Positions 10,032 through 19,500 of a stretch of DNA of 64,000 bases are shown in pieces. The stretch lies in NCBI GenBank assembly GCA_002478115.1, contig DLMH01000081.1, forward strand, positions 46,386-110,385. The letters run 5' to 3'. Position 1 is the first letter of the stretch, and the number at the start of each line of letters is the position of its first letter. The notes beneath the pieces are model-generated. The model ran no database searches and was not told the DNA's origin. It was given only the letters and a program-made list of their open reading frames with translations. Made by a program: the position numbers and the translations under genes. The stretch is from Candidatus Acidiferrum typicum (GTDB lineage: Bacteria; Acidobacteriota; Terriglobia; Acidiferrales; UBA7541).

Positions 10032-10477
10032 TTCACCTGTGCTTCGATTTTTTTCTGGAGAGACTCCCGGGCCTTACGGCTGGGGGTAATGATCAGAACG
10101 GTGTCATCGCCGGCAATGGTGCCGGCAATTTCGGGGAATCTTGCGCCGTCGACGGCAGCCGCGAGGGGCTGCGCGCCGCTAGGAGGCGTTTTGAGGACCA
10201 GCAGATTCTGCGCGGGCCGGAGGTCCAGCAGGAATTCGCGGATTGCGCGGGTAAGTGGAGGAACGGTGGCGGCTTCTTCCGGCAAACCGGAGCCGGACTT
10301 GTAGCCCTCGTTGGTTTTGACGAGCTTCAATTCCTGTAAATCGCGGGAAAGGGTGGCCTGGGTCACGCGCAGCTTTTGCTTGGCGAGACGGTGACGGAGT
10401 TCTTCCTGATTGGCGATGCGCTCGCCGGAAACCAGGCGGAGAATCTGTCCGTGCCGGAATGTTTTTGTCGCGCTCAT
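10028..10477 (-). CDS. argR: Arginine repressor
   Basis: 149 residues from the ATG at 10477 (MSATKTFRHGQIL). The upstream ATG at 10495 would leave only 4 nt to the operator and no ribosome-binding site. The N-terminal winged helix contains the recognition helix TQATLSRDLQELKLVK, highly typical of ArgR/AhrC. The C-terminal part (from about residue 75) is the arginine-binding oligomerisation domain with the GTIAGDDTVLII motif. It heads the argRCBFGHJ operon and has an ARG box 22-39 nt before its start codon, so autoregulation together with the whole operon is likely. Confidence 0.95.
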   Translation of the reverse strand: MSATKTFRHGQILRLVSGERIANQEELRHRLAKQKLRVTQATLSRDLQELKLVKTNEGYKSGSGLPEEAATVPPLTRAIREFLLDLRPAQNLLVLKTPPSGAQPLAAAVDGARFPEIAGTIAGDDTVLIITPSRKARESLQKKIEAQVK

Positions 10478-10498
10478 CGAGAATGCCCTATGCAAGAC

Positions 10499-10516
10499 AC
10501 TGTATATTTATACAGT
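10499..10516 (-). promoter_or_regulatory. ARG box (ArgR operator) before argR
   Basis: ACTGTATATTTATACAGT is a perfect 8-bp inverted repeat around TT. It fits the known ARG-box pattern WNTGAATWWWWATTCANW at nearly every fixed position (TGTAT for TGAAT). On the minus strand it contains TATAAA/TATACA sequences that could be the -10 element, so bound ArgR would block the promoter. Position and sequence are seen; binding is inference from the ArgR family. Confidence 0.85.
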
Positions 10517-10537
10517 TCTCGCGCCGGGGTGTCAACT

Positions 10538-10601
10538 CAATTGCCCCGGCTTCTTGTGCTCTCCTGCGCGCCGCGCGGCACCTTCCGGCCAGGGGCAATT
10601 G
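10538..10601. repeat. 10-bp inverted repeat spanning 44 nt in the argR / Cys-Met divergent region
   Basis: CAATTGCCCC at 10538-10547 is repeated as its exact reverse complement at 10592-10601. The 44-nt interior is GC-rich with small internal palindromes. A TATGAT that could be the -10 element of the plus-strand gene starts at 10605. It could form a cruciform, a pair of operator half-sites or a structured RNA leader. No known riboswitch consensus is recognised. Confidence 0.5.
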
Positions 10602-10689
10602 GACTATGATGGGGTTCTGCACGAAGTTCCTCACCCGCAAGCCGCAGTGCAGCGGTTGCGCGGGGGTCCTGCCGGAAAAGGAGCCAGCC

Positions 10690-12000
10690 ATGACCAATGA
10701 ACGCAAACCGAAAAAACCGCGTGAACAATACCGCCTGCGCACGCGGCTGATCCATGGAAGCTTTGCCACCGGCCGTTGGGATTACGATCACCATGTGGTG
10801 CCGCCGCAATCGAGTTCCGCCACGTACCGGCTGTCTTCGGTGCACCGCGGGGCGCAGGGATTCATCGAATTTGCCACCCCGGAATCGCGCCGGGCGCCCA
10901 TCTACATCTATGACCGGTTAGACGAGCCGAGCCGCGGGATGTTGGAAGAGAATCTGGCGGTGGCGGAAGGTGGAGAGGTTGCCGTCACCTTTGCGACGGG
11001 CATGGCGGCGGTAAGCGGGGCCCTGGGAATCCTCACGGCCAGCGGCGACCAGATCGTGGCACATCAAGTCCTCTATGGTTGCACGCACAGCCTGATGACA
11101 AGCTGGCTGCCACGCTACAAGATCCACACGGATTTCTGCGATCTGTGCAACCCGGAAACGCTTGCGAGCGTGGTTACAAAACAGTGCCGGGTTGTTTATT
11201 TCGAGACGCCCGTCAATCCGACGATGGAACTGATTGATCTGCAGGCGGTGCGGCGCGTGGTTGACCGGTTGAACACAGGAAGGGCGGACGAGGAAAGAAT
11301 ACGGATCGTGGTCGATAACACATTTTCCACGCCGTACTGCCAGAGGCCGCTGGAACACGGCGTGGACCTGGTGGTGCACAGCCTGACCAAGGATATCGGT
11401 GGGTTTGGCACGGAAATGGGCGGTGCGGTGATCGGCGCGAATGAGTACTTCAATCTGCTCATGCTCTACCGCAAGGATTTTGGGGGCGTCCTTTCGCCCA
11501 AGAATGCGTGGCCCATCCTGGTCTATGGTTTGCCGACACTGGCGACACGCATGGTGAACCAGCAGAAGAGCGCCATGCAGGTAGCGGAGTTCTTGCAGCG
11601 CCAAGCGAAGGTGGCGCGGGTGCTGTATCCGGGGCTGCCAAACTTTCCGCAGCGCGAACTGGCGCGGCGGCAGATGACCACGCCGGACGGCGCATTCGCG
11701 CCGGGCTGCATGTTGTACTTCGAGCTGAAAGGAAGAGATGGCACCGGTAATAGCGCGGCGGAAGCGGCCGAGCGATTTGTCGACTACGTCGCGGAGAAGT
11801 CCTATACGGTGACCCTGGCGGTCAGCCTGGGGCAGATCAAGACGCTGATCGAGAATCCCTTCTCCATGACGCACGCGGCGATCCCGGACGAAGAGAAAAT
11901 CCGCTGCGGGTTGCAGCCCGGAGGCATCCGTCTCTCCCTCGGGTTGGAGGACTGGCACGACATCATCGCCGACCTGGAAGACGCCCTGGAAGTGGTCTGA
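10690..12000 (+). CDS. Cys/Met metabolism PLP-dependent enzyme (trans-sulfuration family)
   Basis: 436 residues from the ATG at 10690, preceded by AAAGGAG. It belongs to the family of cystathionine gamma-synthase, cystathionine lyases, O-acetylhomoserine sulfhydrylase and methionine gamma-lyase. Visible features are VTFATGMAAVSG, the Asp loop VVDNTFSTPYCQRPLEHG, and HSLTKDIGGFGTEMGG, whose Lys is the PLP lysine. The family usually reads S.TKY..GHSD, so the post-lysine segment (IGGFGTEMG) is unusual and leaves the substrate open. The C-terminal GLQPGGIRLSLGLED is typical. It is divergent from argR and appears monocistronic. Confidence 0.88.
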   Translation: MTNERKPKKPREQYRLRTRLIHGSFATGRWDYDHHVVPPQSSSATYRLSSVHRGAQGFIEFATPESRRAPIYIYDRLDEPSRGMLEENLAVAEGGEVAVTFATGMAAVSGALGILTASGDQIVAHQVLYGCTHSLMTSWLPRYKIHTDFCDLCNPETLASVVTKQCRVVYFETPVNPTMELIDLQAVRRVVDRLNTGRADEERIRIVVDNTFSTPYCQRPLEHGVDLVVHSLTKDIGGFGTEMGGAVIGANEYFNLLMLYRKDFGGVLSPKNAWPILVYGLPTLATRMVNQQKSAMQVAEFLQRQAKVARVLYPGLPNFPQRELARRQMTTPDGAFAPGCMLYFELKGRDGTGNSAAEAAERFVDYVAEKSYTVTLAVSLGQIKTLIENPFSMTHAAIPDEEKIRCGLQPGGIRLSLGLEDWHDIIADLEDALEVV

Positions 12001-12107
12001 CCGGAAGGACAGGTAGGGACGGCTGCACGATTCGCCGCATCCCGCAGATGACTGCTGGATTTTTTGCTCCGGGAGTGTTACGAATCGGTCATCGCCTTTT
12101 TGCGCCG

Positions 12108-12455
12108 ATGACCGAACTGTGCCATATCGGAGGATGCAAGCACGACGTGCCGGCCGCCCTGGCCGACGACAAGCTTTGCATCTTACATTTCACGCTGTCG
12201 CTGGAAGCGAGCTGCGCGGAGAAGCGGCGCGAGACGGCTCTTGGGAACACGCCGCACGAACGGCAGCGCGAAATCATGCGGTTTATCACAGAAAACGGGG
12301 AACGCCTGGCCAGGGTCGCGACCAGCGGCCTGCATTTGACGGATGACTTGAAGGCGCGCGTGCTGAGCACCTTTCTCACTCTGATGAATCTGCGCGAGAA
12401 TCTGGATCGTGCGGCCATGCGCACACCGACTGGCCGCGGCGGATTTTCCCGCTAG
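12108..12455 (+). CDS. Conserved-looking hypothetical protein with N-terminal Cys/His cluster
   Basis: 115 residues if started at MTELCHIGGCKHD (12108); the frame is open back to 12048. The N-terminus has CHIGGCKHD and, 13 residues later, CILHF, a possible small metal site. The rest is helical and charged, with no recognised domain. It is about 50 bp downstream of nothing on its strand except the Cys/Met gene, and no function can be assigned. Confidence 0.55.
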   Translation: MTELCHIGGCKHDVPAALADDKLCILHFTLSLEASCAEKRRETALGNTPHERQREIMRFITENGERLARVATSGLHLTDDLKARVLSTFLTLMNLRENLDRAAMRTPTGRGGFSR

Positions 12456-12746
12456 CCTCCACGAACCAAGCTCCCGTTCAAATGGAATAGAACCGCCGCG
12501 TCACGGCGAGATGCTTCCTGCCGATCGGAATGGCCCGGCCATCGATGAAAGCCGGCATTTTGGGGCTCGTGCGGCCATGAGCCGCTCCTGTCTTTCGGTG
12601 CCAAGGCATTCCAAGCACATCTTCGGCGAGTATTTCTCAAGGAGCGGGTGGCTCACGTAATATAGAGTTCCAGCCTTGGAATCTTCTTTCTTGATAGCTC
12701 CAATGGCATCCGGAGAGGCAACGCCGCTGTGCTAGGCTTCGTCTGA

Positions 12747-15700
12747 GTGAAGAAATACATGAAAGTACGCCGGGTCAACAGGCTGCAAGGTCTAGCGCTC
12801 CTGGTCCTGCTTCTGGGAGGAGGGTCCGCGTGCGGCCAGGTGCCGGAAAAACCCCCCAGTGAGAACGAGCCCGCTCCGAACGTGATAGCCATGCGGGTGG
12901 TGCGCGAGGATGGCAGCGTCCTGATTGCGAACCCTGGCGGCCTAGCCGTGGAAATCGGGAAGCCGCTACAGCGCGACCAAGTGGCCGCAAGCATCCGGAC
13001 AATCTATCAAACCGGCGATTATTCTGATTTGCGCGCGGTCGTCACGCGCGAAGCGGCGGGAATACGGCTGGATTTCGTTGCACGGGAAAACTTGTTCATC
13101 AATCAAGTGGTCATCGAAGGACTGAAAGCGCCACCCTCGGACGCCTCCGCAGCCGCGGCGATGCAATTGTCGCTGGGGCAGACGTACCGCGCAGCAGATA
13201 TAGATGACGCAATCAATCGGCTGAGGGAGGCGTTGCGCGAGGAAGGACTGTATCAGTCAAAAGCGACGGCGGAACGTCAGCCTCACCAGGAGACGCATCA
13301 ACTGGATGTGATCGTGCACGTGGAGCCCGGGCCGCGGGTGCGCCTGCGGAATGTCGAACTGCTCAACAACACGCACTATCCTGACGCCCAGCTACTGAAG
13401 CTTTTCAAGCTCAAGCCGGGCAGCGAACTGACGATTGCCCGAGCGCAGCAGGGCACCGAGCGCATCCGGAAATACCTGGAAAAGCGGGGGCACTTGAGCG
13501 CGCGCGTTTCGGTACGGCGGGGTGAGTATAGCGCGCAGAATAACACGCTGCCCTTAACTCTGGAAGTGACGGAAGGGCCGCGTGTTCTGGTGGAAGTGGC
13601 AGGCGCGAAATTTTCCAAAGGCACGCTGAAGAAACTCGTTCCTGTGTACCAGGAAGGCTCGGTGGATACCGATCTGCTCGAGGAGGGAAAGCGCAATTTG
13701 CGGGAACGATTGGAGCGCGAGGGATATTTCGACGCGACGGTAGATTATGCGACGGCGGAACGCGAGGTCGACGGGAAGAAGTCGGACTGGAAAGGATCCG
13801 AGGAAGTGATCACCTATACGGTGAATCGGGGCGATCGCCACAAGTTGCTGCGCATCGAGTTCGCCGGGAATCGCTATTTCAGCACCTCCCTGCTGCGCAG
13901 CCGGCTGAACATTGCGCCCAGTTCGTTCGAGATTCGAGCGCGATTCAGCCGCCGGCTGTTGGATTCGGACGTGTTGTCGATGAAGAGTCTGTACGCCGCC
14001 AACGGATTTCTGTCCGCCAGCGTGGAAGGAAAGATACAGGACGACTTCGAGGGGAAGAGGGGCGACCTGGTGATCCGCTTTGTGATTCAAGAAGGCAAGC
14101 AGACACTGGTCTCGAGCCTGTCCGTCGAGGGCATGAAGGCCATAACGGAAAAGGAAATTCGCGGCGTCATCGGGTCGCTGCCGGGCCAGCCTTATTCGGA
14201 CATTAACGTGGCGACGGACCGCGACAATATTCTGGCCCTCTACTTCAACCAGGGCTTCCCCAGTGCGCAATTCTCGTGGATCGCAGAGCCTGACAAATCG
14301 CCTCTCGATGAAGGAAAAGCCGCAAAAGGGAATTCAGCCAGTGGGGATTCCGCCGAGGCGCAAGCCGCCAGACAGGAGTACCACATCGAGCGCGCGGAGC
14401 CCATGCGTCTGGTCTACAAGATCGAGGAAGGTTCGCAGATTCGCGTGCGCCGCGTGCTCCTGGCGGGATACAAACGCACGCGTCCGCGGGTGATCGGCCG
14501 CGAGGTAAGAGTGAAACCGGATCAGCCGCTGCGTGAGGGAGATGTGGTGGAGTCCCAGCAGAAACTCTACAACCTGGGAGTTTTCAACCGGGTGACCATC
14601 GAGCCGCAAAACGCCGCGGGTACCGACCCCGAGAAGGATGTCGTTGTCCTCGTGGAAGAAGCCAAACGTTACACCATTGCGTATGGCGGGGGTTTCGAAG
14701 TACAGCGCCTGGCCAGCTCGACCGATCCGACTGGTGGACAGGTGGAGGCTGCACCGCGCGGGATTCTGGAGATTTCGAAGCAGAACCTGACCGGCCGCGC
14801 CGATTCGCTGACCTTAAAATTGCGGGGCAGCACGATTCAGGGGCGGGCGCTGCTCGCGTATTCCGTGCCGAATACGTTCAACAACCCCAAATTAAGTTTG
14901 CAAGCCACCGCATACTTCGAGAAATCGCAGGACATTAACACCTTTTCGCAGACTCGCTATGAGGGGAACCTGCAGCTCACGGAGCAGATCTCCTCGCGCT
15001 CTTCCATACTGTATCGCTACGCGTTCCGCAAGATAACGGTCAGCAATCTGAACATCCCGTCGGACGAAATCCCGCTTTTTAACCAACCAACGCTGGTGTC
15101 GCAATTCGGGGCGACATGGTTCCGCGACACGCGGAATAATCCTGCGGATGCGACGAAAGGAAGCTTTAACAGCGCGGACGTGAGCCTTGCGGCCACCAAG
15201 ATCGGATCGAGCGCCAACTTTGCGCGGTTCTTCTTCCAGAATTCGACGTATACGCCAATCAAAAGAGGTTGGAGCTTTGCGCGCTCGACCCGCATAGGCA
15301 TCCTGGTACCGTATGGCGATACCGTCTCGCTGACATTTCCCGCGCCTGACAAGGCACCGTTCCCGACGGTCATCCCTTTGCCGGAACGTTTCTTTGCGGG
15401 AGGCGGAACCTCTCTGCGGGGCATTGCGTTGAATCAGGCAGGGCCCCGCGATGCGGACACGGGCTTTCCGGTTGGCGGCCAGGCGGTCATGATCTTCAAT
15501 CAGGAATTGCGGTTTCCGCTCAAGCTGCCCTTTGTGGGCGCAGGCCTGGGTGGCACGCTCTTCTATGATGGAGGCAGCACATATAGCCGGCTGACGCGAA
15601 TGACCTTCCGTTGGTCGCCGCCCGATCCAGTCTTCAAGGCGGCATATCCGGGGTACCCCCTGGGGCGGTACAATCCCACGCAATGCGTGGAGAACTGCAG

Positions 15701-15902
15701 CAATGAGCTGAACTATTTTTCGCACACCATCGGCGTGGGTCTGCGGTACGCAACACCTGTCGGGCCGATCCGCATTGATGTCGGCTATGAACTAAACCGG
15801 CCGCAATTCGTCATCCCTTGCAAGAATGGGGCGGTGCTCTGCCAGGAAGCGACACGCTTGCCGGCCATCCAAATCTTCTTCAATTTGGGGTCAAGTTTCT
15901 AA
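12747..15902 (+). CDS. Omp85-family outer-membrane assembly protein (BamA/TamA-like)
   Basis: 1051 residues with a signal peptide (hydrophobic segment about 15-30). I count about six POTRA-like units before the barrel, starting near VVIEGLK, VRLRNVELLNN, VLVEVAGAKF, LLRIEFAGNRYF, SSLSVEGMKAI and RRVLLAGYKRT. The barrel starts around residue 650. It contains RFFAGGGTSLRGI, the loop-6 region with the conserved RG, and ends in aromatic F (IFFNLGSSF), the beta-signal. Start is GTG 12747 or ATG 12759. Its stop overlaps the next start (TAATG), followed by a SurA-like gene and tamB. Being next to tamB, it could act as the TamA partner, although six POTRAs and the length are more BamA-like. Confidence 0.92.
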   Translation: MKKYMKVRRVNRLQGLALLVLLLGGGSACGQVPEKPPSENEPAPNVIAMRVVREDGSVLIANPGGLAVEIGKPLQRDQVAASIRTIYQTGDYSDLRAVVTREAAGIRLDFVARENLFINQVVIEGLKAPPSDASAAAAMQLSLGQTYRAADIDDAINRLREALREEGLYQSKATAERQPHQETHQLDVIVHVEPGPRVRLRNVELLNNTHYPDAQLLKLFKLKPGSELTIARAQQGTERIRKYLEKRGHLSARVSVRRGEYSAQNNTLPLTLEVTEGPRVLVEVAGAKFSKGTLKKLVPVYQEGSVDTDLLEEGKRNLRERLEREGYFDATVDYATAEREVDGKKSDWKGSEEVITYTVNRGDRHKLLRIEFAGNRYFSTSLLRSRLNIAPSSFEIRARFSRRLLDSDVLSMKSLYAANGFLSASVEGKIQDDFEGKRGDLVIRFVIQEGKQTLVSSLSVEGMKAITEKEIRGVIGSLPGQPYSDINVATDRDNILALYFNQGFPSAQFSWIAEPDKSPLDEGKAAKGNSASGDSAEAQAARQEYHIERAEPMRLVYKIEEGSQIRVRRVLLAGYKRTRPRVIGREVRVKPDQPLREGDVVESQQKLYNLGVFNRVTIEPQNAAGTDPEKDVVVLVEEAKRYTIAYGGGFEVQRLASSTDPTGGQVEAAPRGILEISKQNLTGRADSLTLKLRGSTIQGRALLAYSVPNTFNNPKLSLQATAYFEKSQDINTFSQTRYEGNLQLTEQISSRSSILYRYAFRKITVSNLNIPSDEIPLFNQPTLVSQFGATWFRDTRNNPADATKGSFNSADVSLAATKIGSSANFARFFFQNSTYTPIKRGWSFARSTRIGILVPYGDTVSLTFPAPDKAPFPTVIPLPERFFAGGGTSLRGIALNQAGPRDADTGFPVGGQAVMIFNQELRFPLKLPFVGAGLGGTLFYDGGSTYSRLTRMTFRWSPPDPVFKAAYPGYPLGRYNPTQCVENCSNELNYFSHTIGVGLRYATPVGPIRIDVGYELNRPQFVIPCKNGAVLCQEATRLPAIQIFFNLGSSF

Positions 15903-16549
15903 TGCGACGCCGTGTTTTAATTCTGAGCTCAATTCTGGCCGTGCTGACGGCCAGTAAAGCCGTGCTGTCGCAGGAGGTCATTGACCGGGTCGCGGCGCGC
16001 GTGGAGAACGACATTATTCTCGTCAGCGATGTCCATGCGCTGGCGCGCTACCAAATGTTCATCGAGGGCAAGTCAGAAAGCGACACGCAGATTTTGGATC
16101 GGCTGATCGACCAGTGGATCGTGCGCAATGAGGCCAACGCTGCCAGGTACCCGCAACCATCCGATGAAGAGGTGCAGCGTAGCCTGGCGCGCCTCGAGCG
16201 GTCATTTTCTTCACCCGCCGAGTTTGAGGATCGCAGGCGGCAGAGCGGGCTCAGCAGCGAAGAGTTGCTGACGATGGTGAAGTCGCAGCTCTACCTGAGC
16301 AATTACCTGGACACAAGATTTCGACCCTCGATCCAGGTCGAAGAAAAAGACGTGGAAGAGTTTTACAAAGCGCGGGTGGTGCCGAGGGCGGAATCGCGGG
16401 GTCAAACGCCGCCGACACTCGAGGCCGCGCGTGATTTCATCCAGGAAGCGCTGGTACAGCGCGCGATCAATGAGCAAGCCGACCGCTGGCTGAAAGAAAG
16501 CAGGTCACGGATTCGCGTGGAGAATTTGTTGAACGAGAGCAAGCCATGA
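15902..16549 (+). CDS. SurA-like periplasmic chaperone lacking a PPIase domain
   Basis: 215 residues with a signal peptide (MRRRVLILSSILAVLTASKA, cleavage near AVLSQ). EVIDRVAARVENDIILVSDV is the classic start of SurA N-terminal domains. The helical chaperone core follows, then a short C-terminal helix that completes the core in SurA. No rotamase domain is present, whereas E. coli SurA has two. Such short forms act as holdases for unfolded outer-membrane proteins. It is coupled on both sides: TAATG with the Omp85 gene and ATGA with tamB, so it probably delivers substrates to this pair. Confidence 0.85.
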   Translation: MRRRVLILSSILAVLTASKAVLSQEVIDRVAARVENDIILVSDVHALARYQMFIEGKSESDTQILDRLIDQWIVRNEANAARYPQPSDEEVQRSLARLERSFSSPAEFEDRRRQSGLSSEELLTMVKSQLYLSNYLDTRFRPSIQVEEKDVEEFYKARVVPRAESRGQTPPTLEAARDFIQEALVQRAINEQADRWLKESRSRIRVENLLNESKP

Positions 16550-19500
16550 CCAAAGAATCGCGCTGGCGAAAAATTCTTTGGCTGGAGCATGTCTTTTGGG
16601 TGCTGGGGACGTGGGCTCTGCTGGGAATTGCCCTGGCGATCATCGCCGTGGGCAGCGGATTGGCAAACCCGCTCCTGCGCCGCGTCCTGATTCACCGGAT
16701 GGAGACGCTGACCGGAGCGCGCGTCGAAATCCGCACGGTCTCCGTGGGCTGGTTCTCGCTGAGTGCCACGGTGAACGGGATGGTGGTGCATGGCAAAGAG
16801 GCGGCGAGCACGGAGCCGCTGTTAAGCGTAGAACAGGCCCGCGTGGGACTGCGCATCGATTCGTTCTGGGGGCGGCGCGTGGGGCTGAATGAACTGGTGT
16901 TGCAATCGCCGCGGCTGCACCTGCGCGTGGAAAAGGACGGGAGCAACAATCTGCCAACGTTAAAACGCACAAGCGCGGCGCGGAAGACGCCACAGGAAAT
17001 GCTGCTGGAACTGCACGTGCAGCGCGCGGAAATCAAGGATGGCTGGCTGCTCTACAACGACACTAAGAAATTGCTCGCGGTGGAAGGCGGCGACCTCGCG
17101 TTCGAGTTGACGCGGCGCGGTCAGCCGGAGCATGCCCTCTATATCGGCACACTGAAGTGGGAGTCTGTTGAATTGGCCCGGCGTCGCGACGTGCCGGTAC
17201 CGGCGAATCTTTCCGCGAAATTCTCGCTGGGCCCCGGGGGCTTTGCGCTGGAACAGGGAGTGCTGGACCTTGGCCGTTCCCATGTAGACTTGCAAGCGCA
17301 GGCAAAAGATCTGAACGCCGGAAACTGGACTTATCGCTACCGCGGGTGGCTGGACCTGCTCGACCTGCGTGAAACTTTCCGTACCCCAGAAATACCCTTG
17401 GGGCGCGTTGATCTGCGAGGAGAAGGAAGCCTTACGGACGGCAAGCTGGAAGGCAAAGGCAGCTACGCAGCGGACAATATCAAATTGAGTTTCGAGGATT
17501 TCCACGCTGCGAATTTGACCAGCCGGTCGAGCTACGTTCTGGATTCGCAAGGAGTGGTGCTGCCGGACTTCGCGGCCTACGCGCTGGGGGGAAGCGTGAA
17601 AGGCCGCGTCAACATGCGCTTCGATGGGCTGAAGTTCCGCGCGGAGACGAGGCTGCAGGATATCCGCCTTTCTCTTGTTGCGCCAGCGATTGATCACGCG
17701 GGTTTTCCCGTCGACAAATTGCACTGGGATGCGGTGATTTCAGCGGACACCGTGGAAACCTGGCATGACAATTTTCGTGACTTCGATATCACTGCGCGGA
17801 TGCATTGGGACGAACCGGAGGAGCTGGCCGCGGGGCACATCCCCGTCGCGGGCGATTGGAAACTGCGCTACCGCTACGAGCCGGACATTTTGAGTCTGGA
17901 GCAATTGGAGTTCGAGACGCCGACGTCCCGGGGCTCGATCACGGGTGTGCTGGATCCCAAGCGTTCGGCACTCGATGTGCGACTGGATGTGGGCTCGCTG
18001 GATGCGTGGAACGATTTCATCCACGCGATTGCGGGGGACAAACCCGGTACCCCGGAAGCGGCGGTGCGCATTGGCGGGTCGTTGCAATGGATCGGGAAAA
18101 TCACGGGTCCCGGCGAGGGGCCGGAGTTTCAGGGCCACTTCCACGGGGAGCGCATCCGTTATGAGGATTTTGCGCTGGATTCCCTGGACGGCGATTTGAC
18201 CTATTCTCCGAAAGAACTGGTGATTAACAAAGGGCGCATGCGCCACGGCGTGATGGAAGCGGAAATCGACGGGCGGATGCAGCTGAGCGATTGGGATTTT
18301 CTGCCGGACAACGAATGGACCAGCGACATCAACCTGGAAAAAGTGCCGATGGAAGGATTGGAGCAGTTGGCGGGCTGGAAATATCCATTAAAGGGATTGG
18401 TGACGGGACAATTCCACGGGCACGGCACGCGCGCACAGCCCGCGCTGACCGGGTTGCTTGATGTGGCCGATGGAGATGCGTATGGCGTTACGTTTAATCG
18501 CTTACGCGGGCAACTGAGCGTCATGCCGGACGAAGTGCGGCTGGCTAACGCGGAGTTGCGGTTCTTTGCGCCAGGCACCGAAAAAACGGGGGGAGCGGGA
18601 ATTGTGACGGGTACGGCGGCGTACCGATTTGGCGACCGTTCCTTGACGACAGATCTGGTGGGGGCCTCGCTGCCGCTCGCGAATTTCGGAAAGATTCAGT
18701 CGGCCAGTCTTCCTCTGGGAGGGCAAATCACTTTTCGTCTGAAATCGAGCGGTCCGGTAACGCAACCCCTCGCGGAAGGCTCTTTTCGCGTGGTGAATTT
18801 GCAGATCGGCACGGAAGTCATCGGCAGCTTGAAGGGGGAACTGCATTCGGACGGAAAGGAAGCGAGTTTGAAACTTGGATCCGCAATGAACGAAGGAGCG
18901 ATCACGGGTGGGCTCAAGCTGGGCTTAGCTGCCCCGCAGCCTGTGGATGGGAAGATCACGATCCAAAACATAAACCTCGATCCCTACCTGCTCTCCGCCC
19001 TGCACCTGAAAAAATTCACCGGCCACGGCACCGCGGACGGCGACATTACGGTGAGCGGGGAACTTCAGCATCCGGAAAGTCTGGTGGTGGATAGCAATTT
19101 CACCCGTTTGTTGCTGACCTATGGCGGCGTGCAACTGGAAAATTCCGGTCCGATCCACCTGACTTCGACACGGGACAGCCTGAAGATTGTGAACGCTTCG
19201 CTGAAAGGAACGGATACGAACGTCGAATTGAGCGGCTCGATTCAATTCACCGGCCGGCGGGCACTGGCGATGAAGATGAATGGAACGGTGGACCTGCGGC
19301 TGCTGAGCGCCTCTATTCCGGACTTCGATTTGGCCGGCCATGCCGATATCAACGCCTCGTTTGAGGGTACGGTGGACCGGCCGAGAATCATCGGGCGCGT
19401 GAAGCTCACGAATGCCTCGGCGCGCACAGCGAACTTCCCGACCGGTCTGAGCAGCGTGAAGGGCGATCTAGTGTTTGATGCGAACCGGCTGTTTTTCGAG

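Noticed and set aside
10517..10689. Possible SAM riboswitch before the Cys/Met enzyme gene
   Set aside because: None of the conserved SAM-I or SAM-II sequence blocks is present; only a simple inverted repeat is seen.
10918..11958. Open frame of 346 residues on the minus strand
   Set aside because: Antisense to the PLP enzyme; no motifs and no ribosome-binding site.
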